Positions 8,637 to 19,448 are shown, counted from the stretch's first letter. The stretch: DNA of 64,000 nt from Clarkia xantiana subsp. parviflora (GCA_036873135.1 JAPTYO010000027.1:1755195-1819194); one strand, 5' to 3'. The notes: generated by a model from the sequence alone, not told the origin. A program made the numbers and translations.

Positions 8637-10789
8637 AAGAGATCGGGCCCTTCGTGGCAGGCCGCGACTCTTTCATGTAGCTCCCTCAGGATCCGATTTG
8701 TGTCAGGCTCTGCTACGCATTTTAGAAAAGGCTTTACGTACCCTTTTTTGTACAACTGGTTGTCCACCATTGCATAGTTGTCCGCAATCCGCCGCAACCT
8801 GACAGCTGCCACTTTGTCATCGGGGAGTACCCCCGTAGTCAGGTACGTGACCATCGGGGTCATCCAAGTGGACGTCTCTTCTTCCTCCGATCCTGTCTCA
8901 ATAGCACAGATCTCTGCTGGATCGATGTTTGAGATAATCACCTTCTCTAGGAAATGCACCTTCCGATTCTCCTCGGGGGCCACTCCCAGGGCAAATTTAC
9001 TCAAGGCATCTGCTTCCACGTTCTCTTCCCTTGGGATCGCCTCGATATCAAAGCTTTTGAAGCTTCCCTTCAAAGTCTGCACCTCGTGCAAATATTTCTT
9101 CATTGTCGGGTTCTTAGCTTCATAGTTCCCCTGGACTTGATTTACAACCAAGCTAGCATCGCTTTTTATCTTTAAATGGTCGACCCCCGTACCCTTGGCG
9201 ATCTTAAGGCCTGTGATGAGAGCCTCATACTCCGCTTCGTTGTTGGTGGCTTTGAATGTCAACGCCAAGGCATATCGTAGGGGCTCGCCTCCGCCGGGCG
9301 GTATCAATATGAATCCTGCCCCCGAGCCTTCTACACTCGATGAACCATCAGTGTACATCTCCCAAGTATTCTCCTCATTTGGCTGTTCTGGCTGCTGTTC
9401 TGTTGTCGGGACTTCCTTCATGGCTGCCCCCTTTGCGGGACCCGTTACTTCCAGATCGGGTGCCGTAGACTCAGCTATAAAATCTGCCAATGCCTGGCCC
9501 TTAATAGCGGTTCTCGGAGCAAAATGAATGCGGAATTCCGTCAGCTCGATGGCCCATTTTACCAATCTCCCCGACGCCTCCGGTCGGTTCAAAAAGTGTT
9601 TCAGGGGCTGATTAGTCAGTACCGTGACTTCATGGGCATGGAAGTAAGGTCGCAGTTTTCGAGCGGCAATAATCAACGCGAAGAGATACTTCTCAATAGC
9701 GGGATAGTTTATTTCAGACTTGGCAAACGCCTTGCTTACATAATAGATAGGCACTTGGTTGCCCTTGACAATTTTAATCAAAACAGAACTAACAGCCACA
9801 TCAGAAACAGCCAAATAGAGATAGAGCGGCTCGCCTGGAACTGGTTTCACCAACGGCGGAAGGGTACGGAGGTGCTGCTTGAGTGCCTGGAACGCCTCCT
9901 CGCACTTGTCGGTCCATTCGAACTTCTTGTTGGCCCTCAGTACATCAAAAAATGGCATAGCTTGGTCACTCGCCTTGGATAGGAAGCGATTCATCGCGGC
10001 CAACCGGCCATTCAGCACCTGGACCTCCCGATGAGTCTTCGGAGACTGCATCTCCTCGATTGCTCGCAGCTTCTCGGGGTTCACCTCAATTCCTCTCTGG
10101 CTCACCATGAACCCTAGGAACTTCCCCGAGTTCACCCCAAAAGCACATTTGTCGGGGTTCAGCCGAACCTGATGGAACTTCATCCGCTCAAATGCTGCCG
10201 CCAAGTTCTGGACATGGTCTCTTGCCTGTCGGGACTTCACCAGCATGTCATCCACATACGCCTCCATGGTTTTCCCCAACATGTCTCCGAACAACTTGTT
10301 CACCATTCGCTGGTAAGTCGCTCCGGCATTGATCAATCCGAAGGGCATCACGTCGTAATGGTAGACGTCACTGTCGGCATAGAAGGCCGTATGGGGGGCA
10401 TCCTCCTTTGCCATCTTGATCTGGTTGTACCCGGAATAGGCATCCATGAAGCTCAGCAGCTCATGTCCCGATGTGGCATCCACCAGCTGGTCAATCCTCG
10501 GAAGCGGGTAGCAGTCCTTCGGGCAGGCCTTGTTCAAGTCACGGAAATCGACACACATCCGCCACTTCCCATTACTCTTTCGCACCAGGACTGGGTTAGC
10601 CACCCAAGTCTGGAATCGGAGCTCCTTGATGAATCCCGCATCGAGCAGTCTGCCCACCTCTTGTTGGATCGCGATCCTCTTGTCCGCGCCCATCGGACGC
10701 CTTCTCTGCGCGATAGGCTTGATCGCGGGGTCTATCTTCAACTCGTGCACTATCACGTCGGGGGTGATTCCTGGCATATAACTCGGGGA
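8633..10789 (-). pseudogene. pol: Element B reverse transcriptase, RNase H and archaeal-type RNase H
   Basis: A 714-codon frame from MPGITPDVIVHELKIDP. RT motifs: CVDFRDLNKACPKDCYPL, FMDAYSGYNQIKM, VMPFGLINAGATYQR and YVDDMLVK. The first RNase H has YYVSKAFAKSEINYPAIEK and VLTNQPLKHFL; the second has MYTDGSSSVEGSGAGF and TNNEAEYEALITGLKIAKG, ending near NVEADALSKFALG. It continues to the zinc-finger region (HERVAACHEG) and then runs out of frame at 8633 by a 1-base deletion compared with D (GGGCCCGATC here where GGGGCCCGATC would keep frame). Upstream, TAG at 10790-10792 stands where D has Trp. Confidence 0.9.
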
Positions 10790-11226
10790 CTAGGCAAACA
10801 GCTCCTTAAACTCCTTCAGGAGCTCGATCAACTCTCGGGCTCTTTCCTCCGACAAAGCAGACCCGATCTTCACCTTCCTCTGGGGCCCATCAATCTCAAC
10901 TTCCTTCAGATCCTCCATGGGGGCGGGACGCCCATACTCCTCTCGAGGATCAGCATCAGTCTGAAGGACAGTCATGGCCTCCCTCCGTCTCCGTCGGGTG
11001 GCGTTAACGTAGCATTTCCGCGATGCCACTTGGTCACCCTTGACCTCTCCGACCCCATTGTCAGTCGGGAACTTCATCTTCTGGTGGACCGTCGAAGCGA
11101 CTGCCATGAGTGGGTTGATAGTGGTCCTTCCGATAATGGCGTTGTATGCCCCCGCAGACTCCACGACGACGAAATCCACGTTTCGCTTCTCCATTTTCCA
11201 GCCACTACCAAACTCTACTGGTAAGG
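10790..11226 (-). pseudogene. Element B protease C-terminal half and RT linker
   Basis: It carries EKRNVDFVVVESAGAYNAII, GRTTINPLMAVASTVHQKMKF and GDQVASRKCYVNATRRR, then the linker KEVEIDGPQRKVKIGSALSE. It continues the gag-protease frame of 15432-17401 once C is removed. The TAG at 10790-10792 ends it where D reads FAWSPSDMPG. Confidence 0.85.
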
Positions 11227-11231
11227 TAATC
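11227..11231 (+). repeat. Target site duplication of C, left copy (TAATC)
   Basis: TAATC is repeated at 15427-15431. D, which lacks the insertion, has a single copy at the matching place (GGTAATCATCCC on its opposite strand). Confidence 0.92.
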
Positions 11232-11315
11232 TATCACCTAGTATATATAGTTTACCTATTGCATTGTAATCCCTAATCATCAATCAACAAATGATTCAAC
11301 CTACTAAAGTTAATA
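11232..11315 (+). repeat. Element C 5' LTR (84 bp)
   Basis: It has a TATATATAG box at its start (11242-11250) and ends at TTAATA before the primer site. It is identical to 15343-15426 by eye, with non-canonical TA...TA termini. Confidence 0.92.
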
Positions 11316-11328
11316 TGGTATCAGAGCC
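11316..11328 (+). other. Element C primer binding site
   Basis: TGGTATCAGAGCC, the usual initiator-Met tRNA complement of plant copia elements, directly abuts the LTR. Confidence 0.92.
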
Positions 11329-12065
11329 ACCTCAAATGGCGGCACAACCATAAAGCTAAAGAAGACCAAGTTTCTTCAAAGTTTTGCTTTAACATTCACC
11401 TTGTTCAAGTGTGGATTTGCAACTTCAGCTTCGTGGATCATCTTTTCTACTTCAACAATCCATTTCTTACTTAAGAATGGACATATAGTAAGTGGAATTT
11501 CAAGAACTCAACACGCATAAAGTAGATCTGCACCTAGACTAAGCATAGCCAAGATGACTTAGTACTAGTTTGCTTGTTCTTGAAGAATTCAGCCTTGTTG
11601 AGCTGATTGCGTGTTTGATATTGCTATTTCCTGGAGTTTGCTTTGTTTCTCTACATTTGGATATGGATTTTGAACATGTTTCAGCTGCGCCCCTTGCTTG
11701 ATACCTGGAATTTCATTGCTTGATTTCCCTTATCTACACATTGCTCGGCTGAGGAGCATTTGTGCCTACCTTGTGCTTTGTGTTCATATCTTCAAGAATT
11801 CTGAGCTTTCATCAATGGAGAATGGTTTCTAATCCATTTCTGTTGAATTTCAAGCTTTGAAAGTCACAAATCTTGTTGCGGATTTGTACAAGCAATCTCA
11901 TAGGGTGAGCTGGATTTTGTCCTACTATCAACAACCTTGGTGTACTACTTTTGTTTGTAGTGCAACTTGTGTATGCGATTTTGATTGGATTGTGGCAGCT
12001 GATTTCTTGGATTTGGATTCCTATTATTCACATTCCATACCTACTTGTGTTATCTGAGTTACAAA
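11329..12065 (+). other. Element C untranslated leader
   Basis: T-rich sequence without a sizeable frame between the primer site and the Gag start; presumably leader and packaging region. Confidence 0.6.
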
Positions 12066-15000
12066 ATGGCTCAAGAAACCAATGTTGATGACCCCCTTTA
12101 CATACACCCCTCAGACACCACTGGCCATATGCTCATCCCTTTCCAACTACAAGGAACCTCCAACTATCATGTTTGGAGCACATCAATCAGGGAAGGCTTG
12201 TTGGTGAAGAACAAGCTTGGTTTTATAGATGGCACATTCACAAGATTGGATGTTGATGTCAATGATAGAGTGAAATGGGATAGGGCAAATGCAATTGTCA
12301 AGGCATGGTTGAGGAACACTGTGGCCAAAGATTTGGTGAATGGTTTGGTCTACAACACAACTGCTTCTTCTATTTGGAATGACTTGAAGGAGATGTTTGA
12401 TAAAGTGGATGGCACACAAATCTTTCAATTAACAAGGGAGATTTATCAAACATCTCAAGGTGTGCTCTCTATCACTGAGTACTTTGCCAAAATGAAGCAA
12501 CTCTGGGATGCCCTTGCTTCCATTGATGATTTGGATCTTCAATGTGCTGGAGACATTGCCATTGTCAATGAACACAAGGAGAAGCAAAAGTTGATGGCAT
12601 TTCTTCTGGGACTGAATGACTCCTATGGACACATTAGGAGCACCTTACTTATGAGACAACCACTTCCTTCCCTTAGCATTGCCTTCTCTGTATTGGTACA
12701 AGAAGAAAGCCAAAGGACCATCTCTGGTTCCATTGGTGATGTGGGTGAGGCAACTGCCTTGTTCACTGGAAAGCATCCATCCTATGGTGGTGGTAGAGGC
12801 AATGGAAGAGGATATGCAAGGGGTAGAGGCTTTGCTAGAGGCAATGGCAATGGCATTGGAAGAGGAAATGGCTTTGGAAGAGGCAACTTCAATCCTTCAA
12901 GCCAGAGACCACTCAATACTTGCAACTATTGTGGCAAGAGAGGTCACATTGAAGACAATTGCTACATCAAACATGGCTACCCATATGATCACCCAATTCA
13001 TCAAACCAATCCAAATGCTCCTAAGAGGAATTGGAATTCAGCCAACATTGTTGAAGAAGGTGGCAACTCAAGTACAATTGAGCATGTGGCAGCCAAAGAC
13101 AAAAGGATATTTCATGGCACAGCTGACAAAAGAATCCAACATGTTGCTGCCCATAATGATCACTTTGATCATACACCCCTAAGCTTTGAGGATATGGATC
13201 AAGCTCATGTCAACATGGCAGGTATATCTAGTGATTCTATGGTTTGGATAGTTGACTCAGGTGCTACTAACCACATCACTCATCAAGTTGAGTGGCTACA
13301 TGATTTGAAGAAAAGTGATTCAGATCACCAATATGTGCACTTGCCAAATGGTCACAAATGCAAAGTGACTCATGTTGGTTCTTGTTCTTTCTCAAGTGGA
13401 TTTACCTTGACCAACATACTCTTGGTCCCTGACTTCAAGTTCAATCTGATCTCTGTTTCTAGGTTACCTAGCCAGTTAAATTGCAAAGTGATCTTTACTT
13501 GTGATCATGTGTTACTTCAGGGCCAGAGTGGCAAGTCCATGGTGATTGGGGAATGGAATAGAGGACTATACACTTTGAAGGATGTGGTGCCTTCAAGCCC
13601 AAGGAAGTTAGCAGCTGCTTGCTTGGAGAATAAGGATGAAGTATTGAGATGGCATAGGCGTTTGGGCCATGTCTCTGAACAATATTTGAATCATTTGGAT
13701 GTTTTAGGCTTGAATAAGACATATGGTTGTATCAAACAATGCACTATTTGTCCTCTTGCAAAACAATCTAGATTTTCTTTTCCAACCAGTGATTCTATTG
13801 CTTCAAAGCCCTTTGATTTGGTTCACATGGATTTATGGGGTCCTTACAAAGTGCCAACCTTCAAGAACAATCAATACTTCTTGACCATTGTTGATGATCA
13901 TTCAAGGGCAACTTGGGTTTACTTGTTGAGGCACAAAAGTGATACTTTCTTGCACATCAAGAATTTCCTAATCATGGTGAAGAATCAATTTGGAACAATG
14001 GTCAAAACTTTGAGGAGTGATAATGGGACTGAGTTCATCAATTCTATTTGCAAAGGTTTGCTTCTTCAATTTGGCATTCTTCATCAAACAAGTTGTGTGC
14101 ATACACCACAACAAAATGGAAGGGTGGAACGCAAACATAGGGACATCCTCAACATTGCTAGAGCTATAAGATTTCAAGCATCCATGCCTTTGAGGCATTG
14201 GGGGTATTGCATACTCAATGCTTGTTACTTACTCAATAGGCTTCCCACCTCTATCTTGAAGTTCAAGTCACCTATTGAAGTGTTATATGGCAAAACTCCT
14301 TCCCTTCATCACTTGAGAACTATAGGTTGTCTATGTTTTTCAACCAAATTGAACAACCATGACAAGTTTAGTCCAAGGGCTGAACCATGCATCCTAATGG
14401 GATATTCAACATCTCAAAAAGGATACCTTGTGATGAACATTTCAAACTCAGTGTTTCATGTATCAAGGGATGTTCATTTCCATGAGGATATTTTCCCCTT
14501 TAGCATGTCTAAGGATGCTCTAAAGGCTCTTATTCCATCTTGCTTGGGAGTCAAGCAACCACTTGAGGATTTCCCACCTGAGAATCCTTTTCATTTTGAC
14601 ATGGATATATCAACCAACTCTCCTCCCATTGAGGTTGTCACACCTCAAATAGATGATCAAGCACCTCCAATTGAGGATCAACCACCTCAACAACCAATTG
14701 AAGAAGAAGCACCCCAACCTTCCAATCTGAGAAGGAGTCTTAGAATTGCACAACTACACCCACCACCTCCTAGGAGAAGTGCAAGGCTTGCTGAACTCAA
14801 ACAAAGATCAAGTTCAAATGCTATCTTTGGAATGGAGAAGTATGTCTCCTATGACAACTTGGGTCCACAATACAAATGCTTCTTGGCTGCTCTTGACAAG
14901 ATCAAAGAGCCAACCACCTATAAACAAGCAATCAAAGACCCAAAATGGATCTTGGCCATGAAGGAGGAAATGCAAGCACTTCAAAACAACAACACTTGGG

Positions 15001-15230
15001 AGCTAATAGAACTCCCACAAGGCAAATCTTCAATTGGTTGCAAATGGGTATTTAAGGTCAAATACAATTCTGATGGTTCCATTGAAAGATACAAAGCAAG
15101 ATTGGTTGCCAAGGGATTCACTCAAATTGAAGGGACTGATTTCAATGAGACATTCTCCCCTGTAGTCAAAATGGACACATTGCATCTTGTCATTTATACT
15201 CGCATTTACTTCTATCATGTCATTAGATGA
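12066..15230 (+). CDS. gag-pol: Element C Gag-protease-integrase polyprotein, truncated RT
   Basis: The ATG at 12066 begins MAQETNVDDPLYIHP; the 1054-residue frame has no stop. In order: copia-type Gag domain (YHVWSTSIREGLLVKNKLGF, about residues 35-60), a Gly/Arg-rich stretch (GRGNGRGYARGRG), the zinc knuckle CNYCGKRGHIEDNC (about 300), protease WIVDSGATNHIT (about 395-407), a GAG-pre-integrase HHCC (WHRRLGHVSE ... CTICPLAK), the integrase core (DLVHMDLWGPYK, RSDNGTEF, QNGRVERKH), a Pro-rich stretch, and RT only up to RLVAKGFTQIEGTDFNETFS and VVKMDT. After about residue 1043 the frame is unrelated (IYTRIYFYHVIR), so a deletion removed the RT catalytic core and all of RNase H. The element must rely on RT supplied in trans, if it moved in this form. 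Confidence 0.92.
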   Translation: MAQETNVDDPLYIHPSDTTGHMLIPFQLQGTSNYHVWSTSIREGLLVKNKLGFIDGTFTRLDVDVNDRVKWDRANAIVKAWLRNTVAKDLVNGLVYNTTASSIWNDLKEMFDKVDGTQIFQLTREIYQTSQGVLSITEYFAKMKQLWDALASIDDLDLQCAGDIAIVNEHKEKQKLMAFLLGLNDSYGHIRSTLLMRQPLPSLSIAFSVLVQEESQRTISGSIGDVGEATALFTGKHPSYGGGRGNGRGYARGRGFARGNGNGIGRGNGFGRGNFNPSSQRPLNTCNYCGKRGHIEDNCYIKHGYPYDHPIHQTNPNAPKRNWNSANIVEEGGNSSTIEHVAAKDKRIFHGTADKRIQHVAAHNDHFDHTPLSFEDMDQAHVNMAGISSDSMVWIVDSGATNHITHQVEWLHDLKKSDSDHQYVHLPNGHKCKVTHVGSCSFSSGFTLTNILLVPDFKFNLISVSRLPSQLNCKVIFTCDHVLLQGQSGKSMVIGEWNRGLYTLKDVVPSSPRKLAAACLENKDEVLRWHRRLGHVSEQYLNHLDVLGLNKTYGCIKQCTICPLAKQSRFSFPTSDSIASKPFDLVHMDLWGPYKVPTFKNNQYFLTIVDDHSRATWVYLLRHKSDTFLHIKNFLIMVKNQFGTMVKTLRSDNGTEFINSICKGLLLQFGILHQTSCVHTPQQNGRVERKHRDILNIARAIRFQASMPLRHWGYCILNACYLLNRLPTSILKFKSPIEVLYGKTPSLHHLRTIGCLCFSTKLNNHDKFSPRAEPCILMGYSTSQKGYLVMNISNSVFHVSRDVHFHEDIFPFSMSKDALKALIPSCLGVKQPLEDFPPENPFHFDMDISTNSPPIEVVTPQIDDQAPPIEDQPPQQPIEEEAPQPSNLRRSLRIAQLHPPPPRRSARLAELKQRSSSNAIFGMEKYVSYDNLGPQYKCFLAALDKIKEPTTYKQAIKDPKWILAMKEEMQALQNNNTWELIELPQGKSSIGCKWVFKVKYNSDGSIERYKARLVAKGFTQIEGTDFNETFSPVVKMDTLHLVIYTRIYFYHVIR

Positions 15231-15342
15231 TTGTATAAGGTTATTTTATGGTGCATATATCATGTAGTACATGTTACATGGTGTATGCACCTTGGTGCAC
15301 CAAGTTGGGCACATAGGATAGCTAGTCCTAGTTGGTGATCCT

Positions 15343-15426
15343 TATCACCTAGTATATATAGTTTACCTATTGCATTGTAATCCCTAATCATCAATCAACA
15401 AATGATTCAACCTACTAAAGTTAATA
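15343..15426 (+). repeat. Element C 3' LTR (84 bp)
   Basis: Identical to the 5' LTR. The preceding 112 bases (15231-15342) contain the near-palindrome CACCTTGGTGCACCAAG but no clear polypurine tract. Confidence 0.92.
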
Positions 15427-15431
15427 TAATC
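15427..15431 (+). repeat. Target site duplication of C, right copy (TAATC)
   Basis: Matches 11227-11231; the B protease sequence resumes directly after it. Confidence 0.92.
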
Positions 15432-17401
15432 ATTCCCAACGGGTAGGAAGTGGAGCCAGAGAATCCCACCATTGGGAAGTCCACCTGCGTCAGGTCCTTC
15501 TTCGTCTTTCCCATGGCTTCCAGAGCGTTCATGAAAAGAATATCGGAGGAGCTCCCTCCGTCTATCAGGATCCGCTTCATCTCGAATCCGTCCACGTCCA
15601 GGGTCACGACCAAGGCATCGTCGTGAGGGCTCTTCACGCCTACTAGATCCTCCGCCGAGAAAGAAATTACCATTTCCTCCTTCAGGGTCCACGACCGGGA
15701 CCTTTTTCCTAGCACCACCGCGGCAGATATGCGGGAAGCGTAGTTCTCCCGGGAAGCGGAGGTATCACCTCCCGCCGCCATTCCTCCGTGGATGACGTTG
15801 ATAGTTCCCCGCCTCTCCTTGCGGGCACCTGATCCTGAAGCCTCATGCTCGACCTTCTTCTTCTTCGGGGATCGGTCGCGGGACTTGGAACGGGATCGTG
15901 ACCGACTTCTGGAACGGGATCGGCACCGCCCCTTTTCGACGAATTCTTTTAGCTTCCCCTTCTGAATCAGCTTCTCAATTTCCTTCTTTAGCTCCCGACA
16001 GTTTTCGGTGCCGTGACCATTGGCTCGATGGTAGCGACAGTAACGGTCAGGGCGGCCTCCTAGGAATTCGCCTTCTTTTCTCGGGGGGTATCGAGCGAGA
16101 CCCTGTCTGTCCATCACAGCTAACACAGAGGTCATCGAGCTATTGATGGGAACAGCCCGACCTTCTCGGTTGTCCTTCCTCGGAGGACGCTTGTCTTCTC
16201 TTTTATCGGAACGACCACGACTCCTACTTCCTTCCGACTTGTCGCTCCCTTTGCGATCGTCCGACAGCTTGGACGATGGCTTTCCTCTCCCCGATTTCAG
16301 GGGATCGAGTTCTCCAGCAGCGATCTTCGACTCCTGGACGTCGATTTGCTGTTTTACCCTCGCTTGCAGGGCCTCCATACTCCACACAGCCTTCGCGGCT
16401 ACGCTGTGCATTAGGTCGGAACCGTACGGAGCGCTTAAGTTCCGCAGGAAAGTGCGGATGGTCTCTCCCTCCGAGATTTCTTCATCAATCTCCGCAGCAC
16501 TAGCAGTGAATCGTTGGTAATAGTATGCCAACGATTCATCGGGTCTCTGCACCACCTGGGTCAAGGACCTCACACTTTTTAAAAGACGCCTCCGACCTTG
16601 GTACTGCTTGATGAAGCGATCGTGCATATCAGCCCAGCACGCGATGCATCCTGGCGGGGGGCTGAAGAACCAAGTCATGGCCCTTTCTCCCAGGGTTATC
16701 GGGAACAATGAGCAGATGAGGTCATCGTTCGAAGTTCGACCCATGCAGGCTTGGACATGCCTCTGAACATGACGAACTGGGTCCCCTTCACCATCGTACT
16801 CCTTGATGGTCGGGATGCCTAGCCCAGGCGGGGCTACGGTATCTATCAGCCGTGGAACGAAAGGATGGCTGGACCGATCCCTTAGCTCCGATGTCATCTT
16901 CACCACCTGATCGGGGGCGATGGGGCCATTCAAGGGAATGGTCCTATTTTGCACCGGTCCCGGGCCGTCGACCACGAACTTCTCCGGGTGTGCTGGTTCC
17001 TTATCCTTGCTCCTGGGCGGAACCTCCTGTTCATCGGGGTCCACCCTCGGCGGGGGTGGTGGTAGTTCTTCTCGCGGAGGCAACTCCTCCGCTCTTCTGG
17101 CGGCCTCTCTCTTATCCAGCAAGGCCTCCATGGCGGCCAAGAACATGGGCATAGCCTCCGCTACTGCCTTGGCCAACTCCGAGTTCGAAGACGACCCTTC
17201 TTCCCTTCGCGGGACTCCTTCTCTTCCATGGCCCACCGGGTTTGGGGGAGCCTCATCGTCCTCCCTACGCGGGACATCCTGCCTGTTCCTCTCTGTGTCT
17301 CGGAGTGAGACCTCATAGCCATCACCCTGCCCCCCTGTCTGGGAAAGAGCGGGATTCTCACCTTGTTCAGCAAGCCTGAACTTGCTTCTTCTTGCCACCA
17401 C
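15432..17401 (-). CDS. gag: Element B Gag and protease N-terminal half
   Basis: An open frame of about 655 codons. It has an acidic Pro-rich N-terminal part, a capsid-type helical region (GERAMTWFFSPPPGC, MHDRFIKQYQGRRRLLKSVRSL, DESLAYYYQRFTA, GETIRTFLRNL), a basic stretch, a CX2HX4HX4C knuckle (CRYHRANGHGTENC), an Arg-Ser repeat of about ten RS dipeptides, GTINVIHGGMAAGGDTSASR, and the protease active site RILIDGGSSSDILF. It is cut at GSTSYPLGMI by C. No ATG starts this frame near the primer site: the ATG at 17408 lies in another frame and closes after 13 codons, so a small frame change at the start is likely. D shares the order but is more damaged. Confidence 0.9.
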
Positions 17402-17443
17402 CGACCATTGATCTGGTAGAAACTATTTTGACTTTTTGTAAGT

Positions 17444-17462
17444 TTCCCACAGACGGCGCCAA
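17444..17462 (-). other. Element B primer binding site
   Basis: TTGGCGCCGTCTGTGGGAA read on the minus strand, next to the 5' LTR end. It is the same type as in A and D. Confidence 0.88.
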
Positions 17463-18225
17463 TGTTGGATCACGTGCGAAGCTCCGTTACGTCCTTGACG
17501 GAAAGCTTGGACTCCTGGGCTCCGCGTAATCCTGCAAAAGGGGATGACCTGGGTGGTGACCCAGAATCCCTCTCCGATGCTTAAATGAGTATGGTGATCA
17601 ATGGGTGGTAAGAAAAAGAGTCTAAGTTCTTCTTAGATAGTATGCGTTTTCTGGGGTAACTTCCTCCCTTATATAGGAGGAGGAGTTGCCCAGTTACCTG
17701 TGACCATGCTTGGCCGTTGTGCCCATGATTCCGTGTATCTCGCCACGATTCCGTATATCTCGGTTGGGATTCCATATATCTCGCCCCATGCTCCGCGTAT
17801 CTTACCCGTACTCCGCGTATCACGGGCACGCCCTGCGTATCTCGGGGGATTTATCTCTATCTCTAACCGTCTCCCACTACTCTATCTAGTAGGCGGGTTT
17901 CTCGGTCTTTATCCTCTGATCACAAGTCCCGACTCCTGTCGGAGACTCTAGAGTTGTCTCATTCTAGATCACCACCCAGGACCTTCGGTCTCTACGGGAC
18001 AGGTCCTGCCTCTGCGGGGCTTTATTATCGGGGCCTTTACTAAGGCATATCGGGGCCTGCTCAGAGGCTTCTCATCGGGAGCGTTTAGCTCATACATCGG
18101 GACCGCCGAAATCGGGGCCCTTCGTGCTGGGCCTCTGGGCCTTCCAGGCTTTTCACGAGGCCCACTGGACCTACTCGCTGTCCATTGGCTGTTAACGGGG
18201 CTAACGATTACATCGGAACCCATCA
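17463..18225 (-). repeat. Element B 5' LTR (right copy)
   Basis: 763 bp, matching 4684-5446 with about 11 substitutions and no indel seen. The TATATAAG box is near 17668-17676 on the minus strand, with the same upstream GAGATA-type repeats and stem-loop block. Confidence 0.95.
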
Positions 18226-18230
18226 GCAGC
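18226..18230 (+). repeat. Target site duplication of B, right copy (GCAGC)
   Basis: Matches 4679-4683; A integrase resumes after it. Confidence 0.93.
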
Positions 18231-18768
18231 CAATAAAACGATCCTTAACGGATTAAAGAAGAGAGTGGCCTCTCTGAAAGGGAAATGGGTTGAAGAGTTA
18301 GAGCAAGTACTATGGGCACTCAGAACCTCACCCAAGAGAGCAACAGGTGAGACGCCCTTTGGCATGGTTTATGGGTCAGAGGCCGTCTCACCTATTGAAG
18401 TATTCAATGTCTCCCAAAGAGTCGCTGCATACGAAGTCGACCAAATCGACGAACAAAGGAGGATTGATCTAGATCTAGCCAACGAGAGAAGATGGGCCTC
18501 TGAAGAAGTCCATGGGAGAATGAAGCTCGCCACCGCTAGATATTTTAATCAAAAAGTGGGACGACGCCAGTTCTTTCTAGGGGAAAAATTCCTACGAAGA
18601 AATGAATTCATGACAGCTGATCAAAGGGGAAAGATGGTCGCAAAGTGGGAAGGTCCCTACACAATCATCGGCATACCGTGCCCCAACGCTTACAAGTTGG
18701 AGGATCCGCAGGGGCAACGCCTCAACAGAACTTTTAACGCGGAGCACTTGAAGAAATTCTATGTTTAG
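18231..18768 (+). pseudogene. Element A integrase, C-terminal part
   Basis: It continues the frame broken at 4683. It holds LKGKWVEELEQVLWALRTSP, GETPFGMVYGSEAVSPIE, a basic coiled segment, and KWEGPYTIIGIPCPNAYKLE ending HLKKFYV with a TAG stop. No internal stop is seen. The C-terminal SH3-like region therefore looks intact, although the core upstream has lost its second catalytic Asp. Confidence 0.9.
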
Positions 18769-18845
18769 AAAGATCCTTTTTTATGTATCTTAAATACAAT
18801 GAAATAAATAAAGATGTAATTTCTTTCCTCCTAATGTGCATGGAG

Positions 18846-19375
18846 ATCAAGAGATTAGTCATAACACTGACACCCTCCCCCAACTTCCGAAAGTCGCCTC
18901 TACACAGGAGATCAGTCATAATACTGACTCCTTCAACTCTCTACAAAGGAGCAGTCATAACTGACTCCTCGACTTCCTACAGTCGGTGGCGATCAAGAGA
19001 TCATTCATAACACTGACTCCCTCCCCCGACTTCCGAAAGACGCCTCTACACAGGAGATCAGTCATAATACTGACTCCTTCAACTCTCTAGAAAGGAGATG
19101 TCATAACTGACTCCTCGACTTCCACCATTCGGTGGCTATCAAGAGATCAGTCATAACACTGACTCCCTCCCCCGACTTCCGAAAGTCACCTCTACACAGC
19201 AGATAAGTCATTATACTGACTTCTTCAACTCTCAGGAGCATTCATAACTGACTTCTCGACTTCCACCAGTCGGTGGCGATCAAGAGATCAGTCATAACAC
19301 TGACTCCCTCCCTCGACTTCCGAAAGTCGCCTCTACGAAGGAGATCGGTCCCTACTGACTCCTTGATTGCAGAGG
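18846..19375. repeat. Tandem repeat, about 143-bp unit, in A 3' region
   Basis: About 3.7 units, each with GATCAAGAGATCAGTCATAA, CTTCCGAAAGTCGCCTC and AGTCATAATACTGACTCC. The AGTCATAA...CTGACT core recurs three times per unit as imperfect inverted repeats, so each unit could form short hairpins. Confidence 0.88.
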
Positions 19376-19448
19376 GGCAAAGTCCTCTCATCATAAAAGG
19401 TACTCGACATAACTCCTTCCCCTTTATTTTAAAAGACTAATGAGTTAT

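Larger units (their letters stand above)
11232..15426 (+). mobile_element. Ty1/copia element C, short TA...TA LTRs, RT/RNase H deleted
   Basis: The element is 4195 bp between 5-bp TAATC duplications. The LTRs are 84 bp and identical. They begin TATCACC and end TTAATA rather than TG...CA. The primer site TGGTATCAGAGCC follows at 11316. A leader of about 740 bp holds no frame of note. One long intact frame codes Gag, protease, integrase and only the start of RT. It interrupts the protease region of B and is the youngest insertion in the nest. Confidence 0.93.
4684..18225 (-). mobile_element. Tat-type gypsy element B, complete, nested in A and split by C
   Basis: Boundaries: 763-bp LTRs at both ends and a 5-bp duplication GCAGC. 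Coding order on the minus strand is gag-protease (17.4-15.4 kb), copia insertion C, RT-RNase H-archaeal RNase H (11.2-8.6 kb) and integrase (8.6-7.6 kb), then a 2.2-kb 3' region with tandem repeats and an antisense gene. The LTRs differ at about 11 positions by eye, so B is moderately young. Known breaks: a TAG in the protease-RT linker, a 1-base frameshift before integrase, and the insertion of C. Without C, Gag-Pol is one reading frame, because C plus its duplication is 4200 bp (1400 codons). Confidence 0.95.

Noticed and set aside
10172..11224. Plus-strand open frame of 350 codons
   Set aside because: It lies exactly opposite the B reverse transcriptase and linker; its sequence is what the complement of that conserved coding region gives, with no domain of its own.
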